Positions 1 to 7,760 of a stretch of DNA of 64,000 nt are shown one piece after another. The stretch spans positions 1,612,001-1,676,000 of the forward strand of contig NZ_AP018052.1 in NCBI RefSeq assembly GCF_002356355.1, read 5' to 3'. The notes below the pieces were generated by a model. It was given only the letters and a program-made list of their open reading frames with translations. It had not been told where the DNA came from and did no database searches. The DNA comes from Thiohalobacter thiocyanaticus. GTDB lineage: Bacteria > Pseudomonadota > Gammaproteobacteria > Thiohalobacterales > Thiohalobacteraceae. How positions within the stretch are numbered: position 1 is the stretch's first letter; each line of letters begins with the position of its first letter. The position numbers and the translations under genes are program-made.

Positions 1-294
1 CGGGGAGATCAGGGTGGCGTCGTCGCCCGCCAGCGGCCGGGCGTCGGGACGCAGGGCGCGGGTGAAGAAGGCGTTGAAGCTGGGATAGGCGTACGGGTCG
101 GGCTGGACCGCGTCCCGGATGTCGATGCGGAAGTGATGCCGCATGCGGTTGATGATCAGGTTCTTCACCCAGGGCGTGCGCACCCGGGTCAGGCGTAGCA
201 TCAGCCGTGACAGCGCGTGGTGCGGCAGCAGGTACTGGGGCAGGGCGCGCAGATGGTCCCAGGCGCCGGCCTGACGGTCGATGTCCCTGGCCAT
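1..294 (-). CDS. psd: Phosphatidylserine decarboxylase, N-terminal part (cut by window edge)
   Basis: Only the first 98 codons lie in the window; the rest runs off the left edge. The protein begins MARDIDRQAGAWDHL and continues with a stretch on LPQYLLPHHALSRLM, then YPSFNAFFTRALRPDARPL, which is the typical N-terminal region of proenzyme phosphatidylserine decarboxylase. The enzyme makes phosphatidylethanolamine at the inner membrane using a self-generated pyruvoyl group; the cleavage site is outside the window. The ATG overlaps the TGA of the copper chaperone gene upstream (TGATG), which implies translational coupling. Identity rests on the N-terminal pattern only. Confidence 0.85.
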   Translation of the reverse strand, partial: MARDIDRQAGAWDHLRALPQYLLPHHALSRLMLRLTRVRTPWVKNLIINRMRHHFRIDIRDAVQPDPYAYPSFNAFFTRALRPDARPLAGDDATLISP

Positions 295-761
295 CAGTCG
301 TGATGATGGTGCGTGTGGTCGGCGTCCCGGCCGCCCGGCAGGCGGACCGTGGCACGGACATTCAGGACCTGGCCCGCCGCATCGTGCAGACTCAACTCCA
401 CCGGGTCACCGGGCTGCAGCGGGGCGAGCGGATCGAACAGCATCAGGTGGTAGCCCCCCGGGGTCAGTTCCAGCCGGCCGCCGGCCGGTACCCGCAGCGC
501 CTCCTGCGGGATCATGCGTGCCATGCCATCCTCGATCCGGCTCAGGTGCAGTTCCACCCGCGCGAAGGCCGGGCTGGTGACGCGCACGATCTCGCGCTCG
601 CGGGCGCCGCTGTTGTACAGGGTCATGTAGCCGGCCATGACCCGTGCCGTGGGCGGCCCGGCGCGAACCCACGGATCCTCCACCCGCAGTTGATCGGCCT
701 GGACGGCGGCGACAGGGGCCAGCAGGCACAGCAGAACCAGGGAGTGCAGCAGCGACTTCAT
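294..761 (-). CDS. Periplasmic copper chaperone PCu(A)C family
   Basis: A 155-residue protein with a signal peptide at about residues 1-22 (cleavage near VQA/DQ). The mature part has the PCu(A)C pattern: methionines in the RVMAGYM segment, a histidine in VELHLS, further methionines around GMARM, and a late H-x-M in GGYHLM. The tail ends in a histidine cluster, HTHHHHD, probably an extra metal site. The family carries Cu(I) in the periplasm and helps load the CuA centre of cytochrome c oxidase. Its ATG overlaps the stop of the SCO1 gene (ATGA) and its stop overlaps the psd start, so the three genes look like one transcript. Confidence 0.9.
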   Translation of the reverse strand: MKSLLHSLVLLCLLAPVAAVQADQLRVEDPWVRAGPPTARVMAGYMTLYNSGAREREIVRVTSPAFARVELHLSRIEDGMARMIPQEALRVPAGGRLELTPGGYHLMLFDPLAPLQPGDPVELSLHDAAGQVLNVRATVRLPGGRDADHTHHHHD

Positions 762-1420
762 GAACTTTCCTTGAAATAACGGGCCAACTCGCGGTAGTCC
801 GCAGCCATGGTGTCGGGGTTGTGCGGCGATGTGAAAATCGCCTCCAGCCGACCGTCGGGATTGAGCAGCAGGATCGAGGCCGTGTGATCGACCAGATAAT
901 TGTCCGGATTGTCGGGGTTGGGCACCTTCACCGCCAGGCTGCTGAGTTGGCTGCTGAGCTGGTCAAGCTGGTCCTGCGGGCCGGTCACCCCGATGAAGTC
1001 GGGATTGAAGTAGGGCACGAAGCGGGCCAGCTGTGCCGGCGTGTCGCGCTCGGGGTCGGCGGTCACGAACACCACCTGCGGCGGTTCCACGGCCGGTTCG
1101 GCGGCCGCCACCGCTTCCAGTGTGCGTTTCAGGTCCAGCATGGCGGTGGGGCAGACATCCGGGCAGTGGGTATAGCCGAAGAAGACGAAACTCCACTGGC
1201 CCTGGAAGCGTGCCAGGGTAAAGGGCCGTTCATGATGATCGATCAGCGCAAAGTCCGCGATCGGCCGCGGCTGCGGCAGGCGGGTGACCTGGTCGCTGAG
1301 CCGGGGCGGGGCGGGCGGCGCGAACTGCTGCCAGCCCAGGTACAGGCCGCCGGCCAGCACGGCCAGGAGCAGCAACAGGAACAGCGGGCGGTGGTGCAGT
1401 GCAGGATTGGAGTCGGACAT
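758..1420 (-). CDS. SCO1/SenC family copper-binding thioredoxin-like protein
   Basis: A 220-residue membrane-anchored protein with a single N-terminal transmembrane segment (about residues 12-29) and a thioredoxin-fold domain behind it. The copper site is complete: C86 and C90 in THCPDVCP, and H179 in LVDHTAS. SCO proteins deliver copper to, or reduce, the CuA site of cytochrome oxidase. I chose the ATG at 1420 rather than upstream in-frame codons because it directly precedes the hydrophobic anchor; the extra N-terminus would be unlike the family. The gene overlaps the PCu(A)C gene by 4 bases, and it is divergent from prmB. Confidence 0.92.
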   Translation of the reverse strand: MSDSNPALHHRPLFLLLLLAVLAGGLYLGWQQFAPPAPPRLSDQVTRLPQPRPIADFALIDHHERPFTLARFQGQWSFVFFGYTHCPDVCPTAMLDLKRTLEAVAAAEPAVEPPQVVFVTADPERDTPAQLARFVPYFNPDFIGVTGPQDQLDQLSSQLSSLAVKVPNPDNPDNYLVDHTASILLLNPDGRLEAIFTSPHNPDTMAADYRELARYFKESS

Positions 1421-1526
1421 GGCAGGAATTATCCCACAGCGGCCCCAAAAGGGAACAGGCGCAGTGAGAAATGCCGTTCGCCATGGGGTATCATCGCGGC
1501 CTGATCGAGACACCGGGAGGTCCGGC

Positions 1527-2456
1527 ATGGACAACGCCGAATCCATTATCACCACCCTCACCCGGGTGCGTGACTACATCCGCTGGGCTGCCAGCCGCTT
1601 CGAGGAGCACGAGTTGTGCTTCGGCCACGGGACCGACAACGCCCTGGACGAGGCCGCCTACCTGGTGCTCAACGCCCTGCGGCTGCCGCCTGACCTGCCG
1701 CCGGCCTACCTGGATGCGGTGCTGGCGGAGGATGAGCGCCACCGGGTCCTGGAGCTGCTGCGCAAGCGTTACCTCGAACGCATCCCGGTGCCCTACCTGG
1801 TGGAGCAGGCCTGGTTCGCCGGCCTGTCCTTCCACGTCGACGAACGGGTACTGATTCCGCGCTCACCCATCGCCGAGTTGATCGAGACCGGTTTCGAGCC
1901 CTGGATTCCGGCCGAGTCGGTCGAACGGGTCCTGGACCTGTGCACCGGCAGCGGCTGCATTGCCATCGCCAGCGCCCATTACCTCGAGGATGCCCGGGTC
2001 GATGCCGCCGACCTGTCGGCCGAGGCACTCGAGGTCGCGCGCATCAACGTCGAACGCCATCACCTGCAGGACCGCGTGCGGGTGATCCAGTCCGACCTCT
2101 TCGCCGCCCTGGAGGGCGAGGTCTACGATGTCATCGTCAGCAACCCCCCCTATGTGGATGCCGAGGAGATGGCCGGCCTGCCGCTGGAATACCGCCACGA
2201 GCCGGCCCTGGGCCTGAGCGGCGGCGAGACCGGTCTGGACCTGGTGCTGCGGATCCTGCGCGAGGCGCGCCGGCACCTGACCGACCAGGGCATCCTGATC
2301 GTCGAGGTCGGCAACAGCGAACCGGCGCTGATCGAGATCCTGCCGCAGGTCCCCTTCACCTGGCTGGAATTCGAACGCGGCGGCCAGGGCGTGTTCCTGC
2401 TCGACGCCGCCCAGTTGCAGGCGCACCAGGCCGACTTCGACGCGCTGGTTTCCTGA
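1527..2456 (+). CDS. prmB: Ribosomal protein L3 N5-glutamine methyltransferase
   Basis: A 309-residue class I SAM-dependent methyltransferase. The SAM loop reads DLCTGSGCI at residues 137-145 and the glutamine-methylating signature NPPY is at 206-209. Length and the N-terminal helical domain (ALDEAAYLVLNALRLP) fit PrmB better than its relative PrmC, although the two share the same catalytic motif. PrmB methylates a glutamine of ribosomal protein L3. The start is the ATG at 1527; an in-frame extension upstream overlaps the divergent SCO1 gene and is not needed. A hexamer TATCAT near 1488 could be its -10 element. Confidence 0.9.
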   Translation: MDNAESIITTLTRVRDYIRWAASRFEEHELCFGHGTDNALDEAAYLVLNALRLPPDLPPAYLDAVLAEDERHRVLELLRKRYLERIPVPYLVEQAWFAGLSFHVDERVLIPRSPIAELIETGFEPWIPAESVERVLDLCTGSGCIAIASAHYLEDARVDAADLSAEALEVARINVERHHLQDRVRVIQSDLFAALEGEVYDVIVSNPPYVDAEEMAGLPLEYRHEPALGLSGGETGLDLVLRILREARRHLTDQGILIVEVGNSEPALIEILPQVPFTWLEFERGGQGVFLLDAAQLQAHQADFDALVS

Positions 2457-2464
2457 GGTTCGGT

Positions 2465-2700
2465 GGTGGGAACGCAGAGGACGCAAAGGCGCAGAGACGC
2501 CAAGGTTATTAAAGTAACTCCGATCAATTCGTCATTGCGAGGCGCACAGCGCCGTGGCAATCTCCAACCGCCTGATTCATCGGTACGAGATTGCAGCGCT
2601 GCGCTCGCAATGACATGAAAAAGCCGGATGGGTGTGTGTTTTTCATGATTATTCAGTCTTTGCGCCTCCGCGCCTTTGCGCCCTCTGCGTTCTTGCCACC
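2465..2700. repeat. Nested palindromic repeat (AACGCAGAGG family with CATTGCGAG family inside)
   Basis: The outer arms are at 2465-2505 and 2658-2700 and carry AACGCAGAGGACGCAAAGG and its reverse complement with a few mismatches. Inside sits a second palindrome of another family, with arms at about 2531-2565 (GTCATTGCGAGG) and 2587-2614 (CTCGCAATGAC). This fills the space between prmB and hemN and contains no plausible gene. Confidence 0.85.
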
Positions 2701-2718
2701 TACGTCAGGCGCCCGCAT

Positions 2719-2761
2719 TTGATCAAGGTCATCCCACACCGCAACCGGGATCGTCTACACT
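2719..2761 (+). promoter_or_regulatory. Possible FNR-type site and -10 element for hemN
   Basis: TTGAT-caag-GTCAT at 2719-2732 matches the FNR/Anr consensus TTGAT-N4-ATCAA at 8 of 10 positions. A -10-like TACACT lies at 2756-2761. The site centre (2725.5) is about 41-42 bases before the transcription start predicted by that -10, the spacing of a class II FNR-activated promoter. It stands before an oxygen-independent haem gene, a common FNR target. Both elements are imperfect. Confidence 0.38.
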
Positions 2762-2768
2762 TGCCGCC

Positions 2769-4157
2769 ATGGAACAGACACTCGAATTCGACTCCGAACT
2801 GATCCGCCGCTACGACACCAGCGGGCCGCGCTATACCTCCTACCCGACGGCGGTGCAGTTCACCGAGGCCTTTACCGAGGCCGATTTCAAACGCTGGGCG
2901 GTGGCGACCAATGCCGAGCGGCCGAAGCCGCCGTTGTCGCTGTATTTCCACATCCCCTTCTGCGACACGGTCTGCTTCTACTGCGCCTGCAACAAGATCA
3001 TCACCAAGAACCGCAAACACGCGGTGCCCTATCTGGAGCACCTGTTCCGGGAAATCGCCCTGCAGGGGGCGCTGTTCGATGCTGATCGCCCGGTGCAGCA
3101 GCTGCACTGGGGCGGGGGTACGCCCACTTTCATCAGCCATGAGCAGATGCGCGACCTGATGCGCGCCACCGGCGAGCACTTCCGGCTGCTGGACGACGAC
3201 AGCGGCGAGTACTCCATCGAGATCGATCCGCGCGAGGCCGACGCCGAGACCATCGGCGTGCTGCGCGAGCTGGGTTTCAATCGCATCAGCCTGGGGGTGC
3301 AGGACTTCGATCCGACGGTGCAGAAGGCGGTCAACCGCATCCAGAGCGAGGCCGAGACCCGCGCCGTGCTGGAGGCCGCGCGCGCCGAGGGCTTCCGCTC
3401 CACCAGCGTGGACCTGATCTACGGCCTGCCGCACCAGAGCGTGGCGAGCTTCGCCGCCACCCTGGACAAGGTCATCGACATGGACCCGGCGCGGCTGTCG
3501 GTGTTCAACTACGCCCACCTGCCGGAGATGTTCAAGACCCAGCGCCAGATCAATGCCGGGGATCTGCCCTCGTCCGAGGAGAAGCTCGCCATCCTGGGTC
3601 ACACCATCGAGCGGCTGGGGCAGGCGGGGTATGTCTTCATCGGCATGGATCATTTCGCCAAACCGGATGACGAGCTGGCCGTGGCCCAGCGCAACGGTAC
3701 CCTCTACCGCAACTTCCAGGGCTATTCCACCCATGCCGAGTGCGACCTGGTGGCCATGGGGGCGACCTCCATCAGCATGATCGGCGACAGCTACAGCCAG
3801 AACCTGAAGGACCTGGAGGCGTACGCCGCGCGCATCGACGCCGGTCACCTGCCGGTGTTCCGCGGGGTGGAGCTGGACGCCGACGACAAGCTGCGTCGGG
3901 CCGTGATCACCCAACTGATCTGCCACTTCGAACTGGAGTTCGCCGCGGTGGAACGCGACCACGGCATCGATTTCCGCGACTACTTCGCGGCGGAGCTGGA
4001 AGGCATGGGGGATTTTGTCCGCGACGGCCTGATCGAACTGGATGCGGCCGCTATCCGGGTCCTGCCGCGCGGCCGCCTGCTCATCCGCAACATCTGCATG
4101 CAGTTCGACCGCTACCTGCGCGAAAGCCGCGGCGGGCGCTATTCCAAAGTGATCTGA
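2769..4157 (+). CDS. hemN: Oxygen-independent coproporphyrinogen III oxidase (dehydrogenase)
   Basis: A 462-residue radical SAM enzyme. The [4Fe-4S] cluster motif is C65-x3-C69-x2-C72 (FCDTVCFYC) with a following C74, as in true HemN, and the glycine-rich SAM segment HWGGGTPTF follows. The opening, YDTSGPRYTSYPTAVQF, is typical of HemN rather than the shorter HemW. It converts coproporphyrinogen III to protoporphyrinogen IX without oxygen, in the cytoplasm. The start chosen at 2769 matches the family N-terminus. No Shine-Dalgarno sequence is visible in front, and a -10-like hexamer ends only 7 bases upstream, so the message may be leaderless (inference). Confidence 0.95.
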   Translation: MEQTLEFDSELIRRYDTSGPRYTSYPTAVQFTEAFTEADFKRWAVATNAERPKPPLSLYFHIPFCDTVCFYCACNKIITKNRKHAVPYLEHLFREIALQGALFDADRPVQQLHWGGGTPTFISHEQMRDLMRATGEHFRLLDDDSGEYSIEIDPREADAETIGVLRELGFNRISLGVQDFDPTVQKAVNRIQSEAETRAVLEAARAEGFRSTSVDLIYGLPHQSVASFAATLDKVIDMDPARLSVFNYAHLPEMFKTQRQINAGDLPSSEEKLAILGHTIERLGQAGYVFIGMDHFAKPDDELAVAQRNGTLYRNFQGYSTHAECDLVAMGATSISMIGDSYSQNLKDLEAYAARIDAGHLPVFRGVELDADDKLRRAVITQLICHFELEFAAVERDHGIDFRDYFAAELEGMGDFVRDGLIELDAAAIRVLPRGRLLIRNICMQFDRYLRESRGGRYSKVI

Positions 4158-4170
4158 ACCATCCCGTCTC

Positions 4171-4289
4171 GATGGGTTGCGCTACGCTCCACCCATCCTA
4201 CGGGTGGCATCTGCGTAGGATGGGTGGAGGCGCTTGCGCCGCAACCCATCACATGGACGGGTTGCGATGCGCTCCACCCATCCTACGGT
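4171..4289. repeat. Three alternating copies of the GGATGGGTGGAG repeat
   Basis: Copies lie at 4171-4202, 4214-4250 (inverted) and 4258-4289. Each pairs a GATGGGTTGCG half with a CCACCCATCCTACG half. They lie between the convergent hemN and the small reverse-strand gene at 4309. The same family recurs at 33234 and 45163. Confidence 0.85.
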
Positions 4290-4308
4290 GCTGCCCCGAC
4301 CTGCAGGT

Positions 4309-4509
4309 TCAGTCCGCCAGCCGGTACACCACCCCCGCCGGTGACATCACCTCGCCACGGCTCAGCTGGTCCAGCGGGTAGCCGTCATCGACATAGCGGG
4401 CGAGCCGGTCGAATACAAAGCGGCCTTCCGGCGCATCGATCAATGCAAAGATGGGCTCGCCCATGTAACTGCCGATACGCTCGCCGTAGTGCGCATGCTT
4501 GTAGGTCAC
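4309..4509 (-). CDS. Small conserved-looking protein of unknown function (66 aa)
   Basis: Reading begins at a GTG (4509) preceded by GAGGGAGG, a strong ribosome binding site with 6 bases spacing; an ATG further up (4554) has none. The product starts [21 protein letters not shown] and continues with a compact acidic and aromatic sequence ([20 protein letters not shown]). There is no signal peptide, membrane segment or motif I recognise. The convincing ribosome site and coding-like composition support a real gene; its function is unknown. It stands alone between two repeat clusters. Confidence 0.6.
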   Translation of the reverse strand: MTYKHAHYGERIGSYMGEPIFALIDAPEGRFVFDRLARYVDDGYPLDQLSRGEVMSPAGVVYRLAD

Positions 4510-4599
4510 TGTGTGCCTCCCTCGAATCGGTGGGTCATCTTGTTTTTGTTGCATATGGGCTATCGACCCGGTTGCGGGTGGCTTTAGAGTAAACCCCCT

Positions 4600-4724
4600 T
4601 GATGGCCACGAATCCCACGAACAGGAACTGACTGTAAATGCCCAGTGCTTGAGTCGCAGGGGAGTTGCCCGGGCATTTCCCCGTCACATTTTTCGTGGAT
4701 TTCGTGGGTTTCGTGGCCGGAATG
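4600..4724. repeat. Palindromic repeat of the CCACGAA family
   Basis: The left arm, GGCCACGAATCCCACGAA, begins near 4604. The right arm at 4687-4724 carries TTCGTGGATTTCGTGGG and TTCGTGGCC. About 65 bases of loop lie between them. The element fills the gap upstream of aroC, and no gene is visible in it. Confidence 0.75.
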
Positions 4725-4783
4725 GATTGCCTGCTCATTCAAAACCCGAGACGCCGCCCGCACTTGCCGTTACAATAACCGCC

Positions 4784-5887
4784 ATGTCCGGAAACAGCAT
4801 TGGCAAACTCTTCACCGTCACCAGCTTCGGCGAGAGCCATGGGCCCGCGCTGGGCGCCATCGTGGACGGCTGTCCGCCCGGGCTGGAACTGTCCGAGGCC
4901 GACCTGCAGCATGATCTGGACCGGCGCAAGCCCGGTACCTCGCGCCACACCACCCAGCGTCGCGAGGCCGATGCGGTGCGCATCCTCTCCGGGGTGTTCG
5001 AGGGCAGGACCACGGGCACGCCCATCGGCCTGCTGATCGAGAACACCGATCAGCGGTCCAAGGACTACTCCGGCATCATGGACCGGTTCCGTCCGGGGCA
5101 TGCCGACTACACCTACCAGCAGAAGTACGGCATCCGCGACTACCGCGGCGGCGGCCGTTCCTCTGCCCGCGAGACCGCCATGCGGGTGGCGGCCGGCGGC
5201 ATCGCCAAGCGCTACCTGCGCAGCCGCTACGGCATCGAGATCCGCGGCCATCTCAGTCAGCTGGGCGAGAATGTTCCGCGCGCCTTCGACTGGAACGCTG
5301 TCGAGACCAATCCCTTCTTCTGGCCCGATGCGGACATGGTGCCGGAGTTGGAGGCCTACATGGATGCCCTGCGCAAGTCAGGGGATTCAGTGGGGGCCAA
5401 GGTCACGGTGGTGGCCGCCAACGTCCCGCCCGGCCTGGGCGAACCGGTGTTCGACCGGCTGGACGCCGATATCGCCCATGCCCTGATGAGCATCAATGCC
5501 GTCAAGGGCGTGGAGATCGGCGCGGGCTTCGCCAGCGTGGCGCAGAAGGGCACCGAACATCGCGACGAGATCACCCCCGAGGGGTTTCTCAGCAACCACG
5601 CCGGCGGCGTGCTGGGCGGGATTTCCTCCGGCCAGGACATCGTCGCCAGCATTGCATTGAAGCCCACTTCCAGTCTGCGTCTGCCGGGCCGGTCAGTGAA
5701 TGTGCACGGCGAGCCGATCGAGGTGGTGACCACCGGCCGTCACGATCCCTGCGTGGGTATCCGCGCCACCCCGATTGCCGAGGCCATGCTGGCGATCGTG
5801 CTCATGGATCACGCCCTGCGCCACCGGGCCCAGAATGCCGACGTGACCTCGGAGACGCCGCGCATTCCGGCCGGTCGGAGCGAGTGA
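4784..5887 (+). CDS. aroC: Chorismate synthase
   Basis: A 367-residue protein matching chorismate synthase throughout: the opening [18 protein letters not shown], the internal [14 protein letters not shown] and [16 protein letters not shown] segments, and the late [19 protein letters not shown]. It performs the last step of the shikimate pathway, turning EPSP into chorismate with reduced FMN, in the cytoplasm. The ATG at 4784 corresponds to the usual N-terminus (MSGNSIGK). No Shine-Dalgarno is evident, and a -10-like TACAAT at 4771-4776 ends 7 bases upstream. The response regulator gene follows after 19 bases and is probably co-transcribed. Confidence 0.97.
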   Translation: MSGNSIGKLFTVTSFGESHGPALGAIVDGCPPGLELSEADLQHDLDRRKPGTSRHTTQRREADAVRILSGVFEGRTTGTPIGLLIENTDQRSKDYSGIMDRFRPGHADYTYQQKYGIRDYRGGGRSSARETAMRVAAGGIAKRYLRSRYGIEIRGHLSQLGENVPRAFDWNAVETNPFFWPDADMVPELEAYMDALRKSGDSVGAKVTVVAANVPPGLGEPVFDRLDADIAHALMSINAVKGVEIGAGFASVAQKGTEHRDEITPEGFLSNHAGGVLGGISSGQDIVASIALKPTSSLRLPGRSVNVHGEPIEVVTTGRHDPCVGIRATPIAEAMLAIVLMDHALRHRAQNADVTSETPRIPAGRSE

Positions 5888-5906
5888 GACCGCCGCGGGC
5901 GCGTTG

Positions 5907-6293
5907 ATGGATCCCCAGTCCCTGCAGCGCATCCTCTACGTGGAGGACGAGCCCGACATCCAGGCCGTGGCCCGGCTGGCGCTGGAGCAGGTCGGCGGTT
6001 TCCAGGTCGAAGTGTGCAGCAGTGGAGACGAGGCGCTGGCGCGTGCTGCGGCCTGGGGGCCGGACCTGATCCTGCTCGACGTGATGCTGCCCGGCATGGA
6101 CGGTCCGGAAACCCTGCGCCGGCTGCGCGAGCAGCCCGACACCCGCGATATCCCGGTGGCGTTCATGACCGCGCGGGTACAGGCGCGGGAACTGGAGCAC
6201 TACCGCAGCCTGGGCGCGATCGGTCTGCTGCCCAAGCCTTTCGACCCCATGACCCTGGCCGACCAGCTCCGCACACTCTGGATCGAGGCCTGA
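5907..6293 (+). CDS. Single-domain response regulator (CheY-like receiver)
   Basis: A 128-residue receiver domain with no output domain. The phosphorylation site is D58 in LILLDVMLPGMDG, the acidic pocket is in VEDEPD near residues 12-17, the conserved threonine is T88 (FMTAR), and the lysine is K110 (LLPKPFDP). All key residues are present, so it should accept phosphate from a histidine kinase or phosphotransfer protein. No kinase gene is nearby, so its partner is unknown. The start is the ATG at 5907; a TTG directly before it is also in frame. Confidence 0.9.
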   Translation: MDPQSLQRILYVEDEPDIQAVARLALEQVGGFQVEVCSSGDEALARAAAWGPDLILLDVMLPGMDGPETLRRLREQPDTRDIPVAFMTARVQARELEHYRSLGAIGLLPKPFDPMTLADQLRTLWIEA

Positions 6294-6375
6294 TTTCCGG
6301 CCCCCTGCGACGGGGGGTGTTTTGGGTATAATGCCCGTCCATGCCCGTCAGCCCACCACAGGACCGCAGTCGCCA

Positions 6376-7542
6376 GTGACGCCACGGACCGGACACTACT
6401 GGCAGCTCTCCAGCTTCTACCTGTTCTACTTCGCCTCGCTGGGCGCGCTGGTGCCCTACTGGGGGCTGTATCTGAAGTCGCTCGGCTTCAGCGCCACCGA
6501 GATCGGTGAACTGATGGCCATCCTCATGGCCACCAAGCTGATCGCACCCAACATCTGGGGCTGGATCGCCGACCACACCGGCCGGCGCATGGGCATCATC
6601 CGCACGGCCTCGCTTGTGTCCATCGTCTGCTTTGCCGGCATATTTCTGGGGTCGTCCTTCCAGTGGCTGGCGCTGGTGATGATCGCCTTCAGCTTCTTCT
6701 GGAACGCCTCGCTGCCGCAGTTCGAGGCGGTGACCCTGTCACACCTGGGGGCGGCCTCCCACCGTTACAGCATGATCCGGTTGTGGGGGTCGGTCGGCTT
6801 CATCCTGAGCGTGGTCCTGCTCGGCCGGCTGCTCGACAGCCAGGGGATCGGGATCATGCCGCTGGTGGTGATGGGGCTGTTCGTGGCGATCTGGCTGTCC
6901 AGCCTGGTCACGCGCGACGCCAGCGGTCGAACCCATGCCGATGAATCCACCAGCCTGCGGCGGATTCTCAAGCGCGGTGACGTACTCGCCCTGCTGGTGA
7001 TCTGCTTTCTCATGCAGGCCAGCCACGGGCCCTATTACACCTTCTTCACCCTCTACCTGGAGGACTACGGCTACAGCCGCAGCGTAATCGGCCAGCTGTG
7101 GGCGCTGGGGGTGATCGCCGAGATCGGGGTGTTCCTGATGATTCATCGCTGGCTGCCGCGCATCGGTGCCTGGCGGCTGCTGTTCGTCGGCCTGCAGTTG
7201 ACCACACTGCGCTGGCTCCTGATCGCCTTCTTCCCCGAGCGACTCGGCATCATCCTGTTCGCCCAGACCCTGCATGCGGCCAGCTTCGGCCTCTACCATG
7301 CCGTGGCGATCCATCTGATTCACCAGTACTTCACCGGCCGCAGTCAGGGTCGCGGCCAGGCCCTGTACAGCAGTCTCAGCTTCGGTGCCGGCGGGGCGGT
7401 GGGGAGCCTGGCCGCAGGCTATCTGTGGGACGGGGTCAGCGCCCAGTCCACCTATATCGCCGCCGCCGGCATGAGCCTGCTGGCGGTGCTGATCAGCTAT
7501 GCCGTACTGCGCACCACCTGGCGCGAGGCGGACATCACCTGA
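6376..7542 (+). CDS. MFS transporter, HcaT/MFS_1-like family
   Basis: An inner-membrane protein of about 388 residues with roughly twelve hydrophobic segments. The opening, HYWQLSSFYLFYFASLGA followed by LVPYWGLYLKSLGFS, is characteristic of the phenylpropionate-permease-like (HcaT) branch of the major facilitator superfamily. The substrate cannot be read from sequence. The start is uncertain: GTG at 6376 gives the family-like N-terminus, while an ATG at 6331 adds 15 residues. A perfect TATAAT at 6327-6332 overlaps that ATG, which favours the GTG if the hexamer is a promoter. Confidence 0.85.
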   Translation: MTPRTGHYWQLSSFYLFYFASLGALVPYWGLYLKSLGFSATEIGELMAILMATKLIAPNIWGWIADHTGRRMGIIRTASLVSIVCFAGIFLGSSFQWLALVMIAFSFFWNASLPQFEAVTLSHLGAASHRYSMIRLWGSVGFILSVVLLGRLLDSQGIGIMPLVVMGLFVAIWLSSLVTRDASGRTHADESTSLRRILKRGDVLALLVICFLMQASHGPYYTFFTLYLEDYGYSRSVIGQLWALGVIAEIGVFLMIHRWLPRIGAWRLLFVGLQLTTLRWLLIAFFPERLGIILFAQTLHAASFGLYHAVAIHLIHQYFTGRSQGRGQALYSSLSFGAGGAVGSLAAGYLWDGVSAQSTYIAAAGMSLLAVLISYAVLRTTWREADIT

Positions 7543-7586
7543 GCGACTGGAGTCAGCAGCGGATACTCATGGGTAAAAATGACCGT

Positions 7587-7733
7587 GTCATTGCGAGCGT
7601 AGCGAAGCAATCTCGTTCGGAAGCAGTAAACCGACGGAGATTATTCGCTGCGCTCACCCCTTCGGGGCCGCCCTACGGGCGTTCTTCGCTCGCAAGCTCG
7701 CTTGTGCCGCGGCGCTGCGCGCCTCGCAACGAC
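7587..7733. repeat. Composite CATTGCGAG-family palindrome
   Basis: The left arm, GTCATTGCGAGCGTAGCGAAG, begins at 7587, and the right end at about 7718-7733 carries CGCGCCTCGCAACGAC. Between them is a GC-rich insert containing TTCGGGGCCGCCCTACGGG. A closely similar insert ends the window near 63950-64000. It separates the convergent MFS and aldolase genes and probably forms hairpins that could end both transcripts. Confidence 0.75.
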
Positions 7734-7760
7734 GAAAAATATACTCTCGTTTAAGACTCG

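Noticed and set aside
4158-4308. Small frame MEALAPQPITWTGCDALHPS in the repeat cluster after hemN
   Set aside because: It is made of translated copies of the GGATGGGTGGAG repeat and has no ribosome site.
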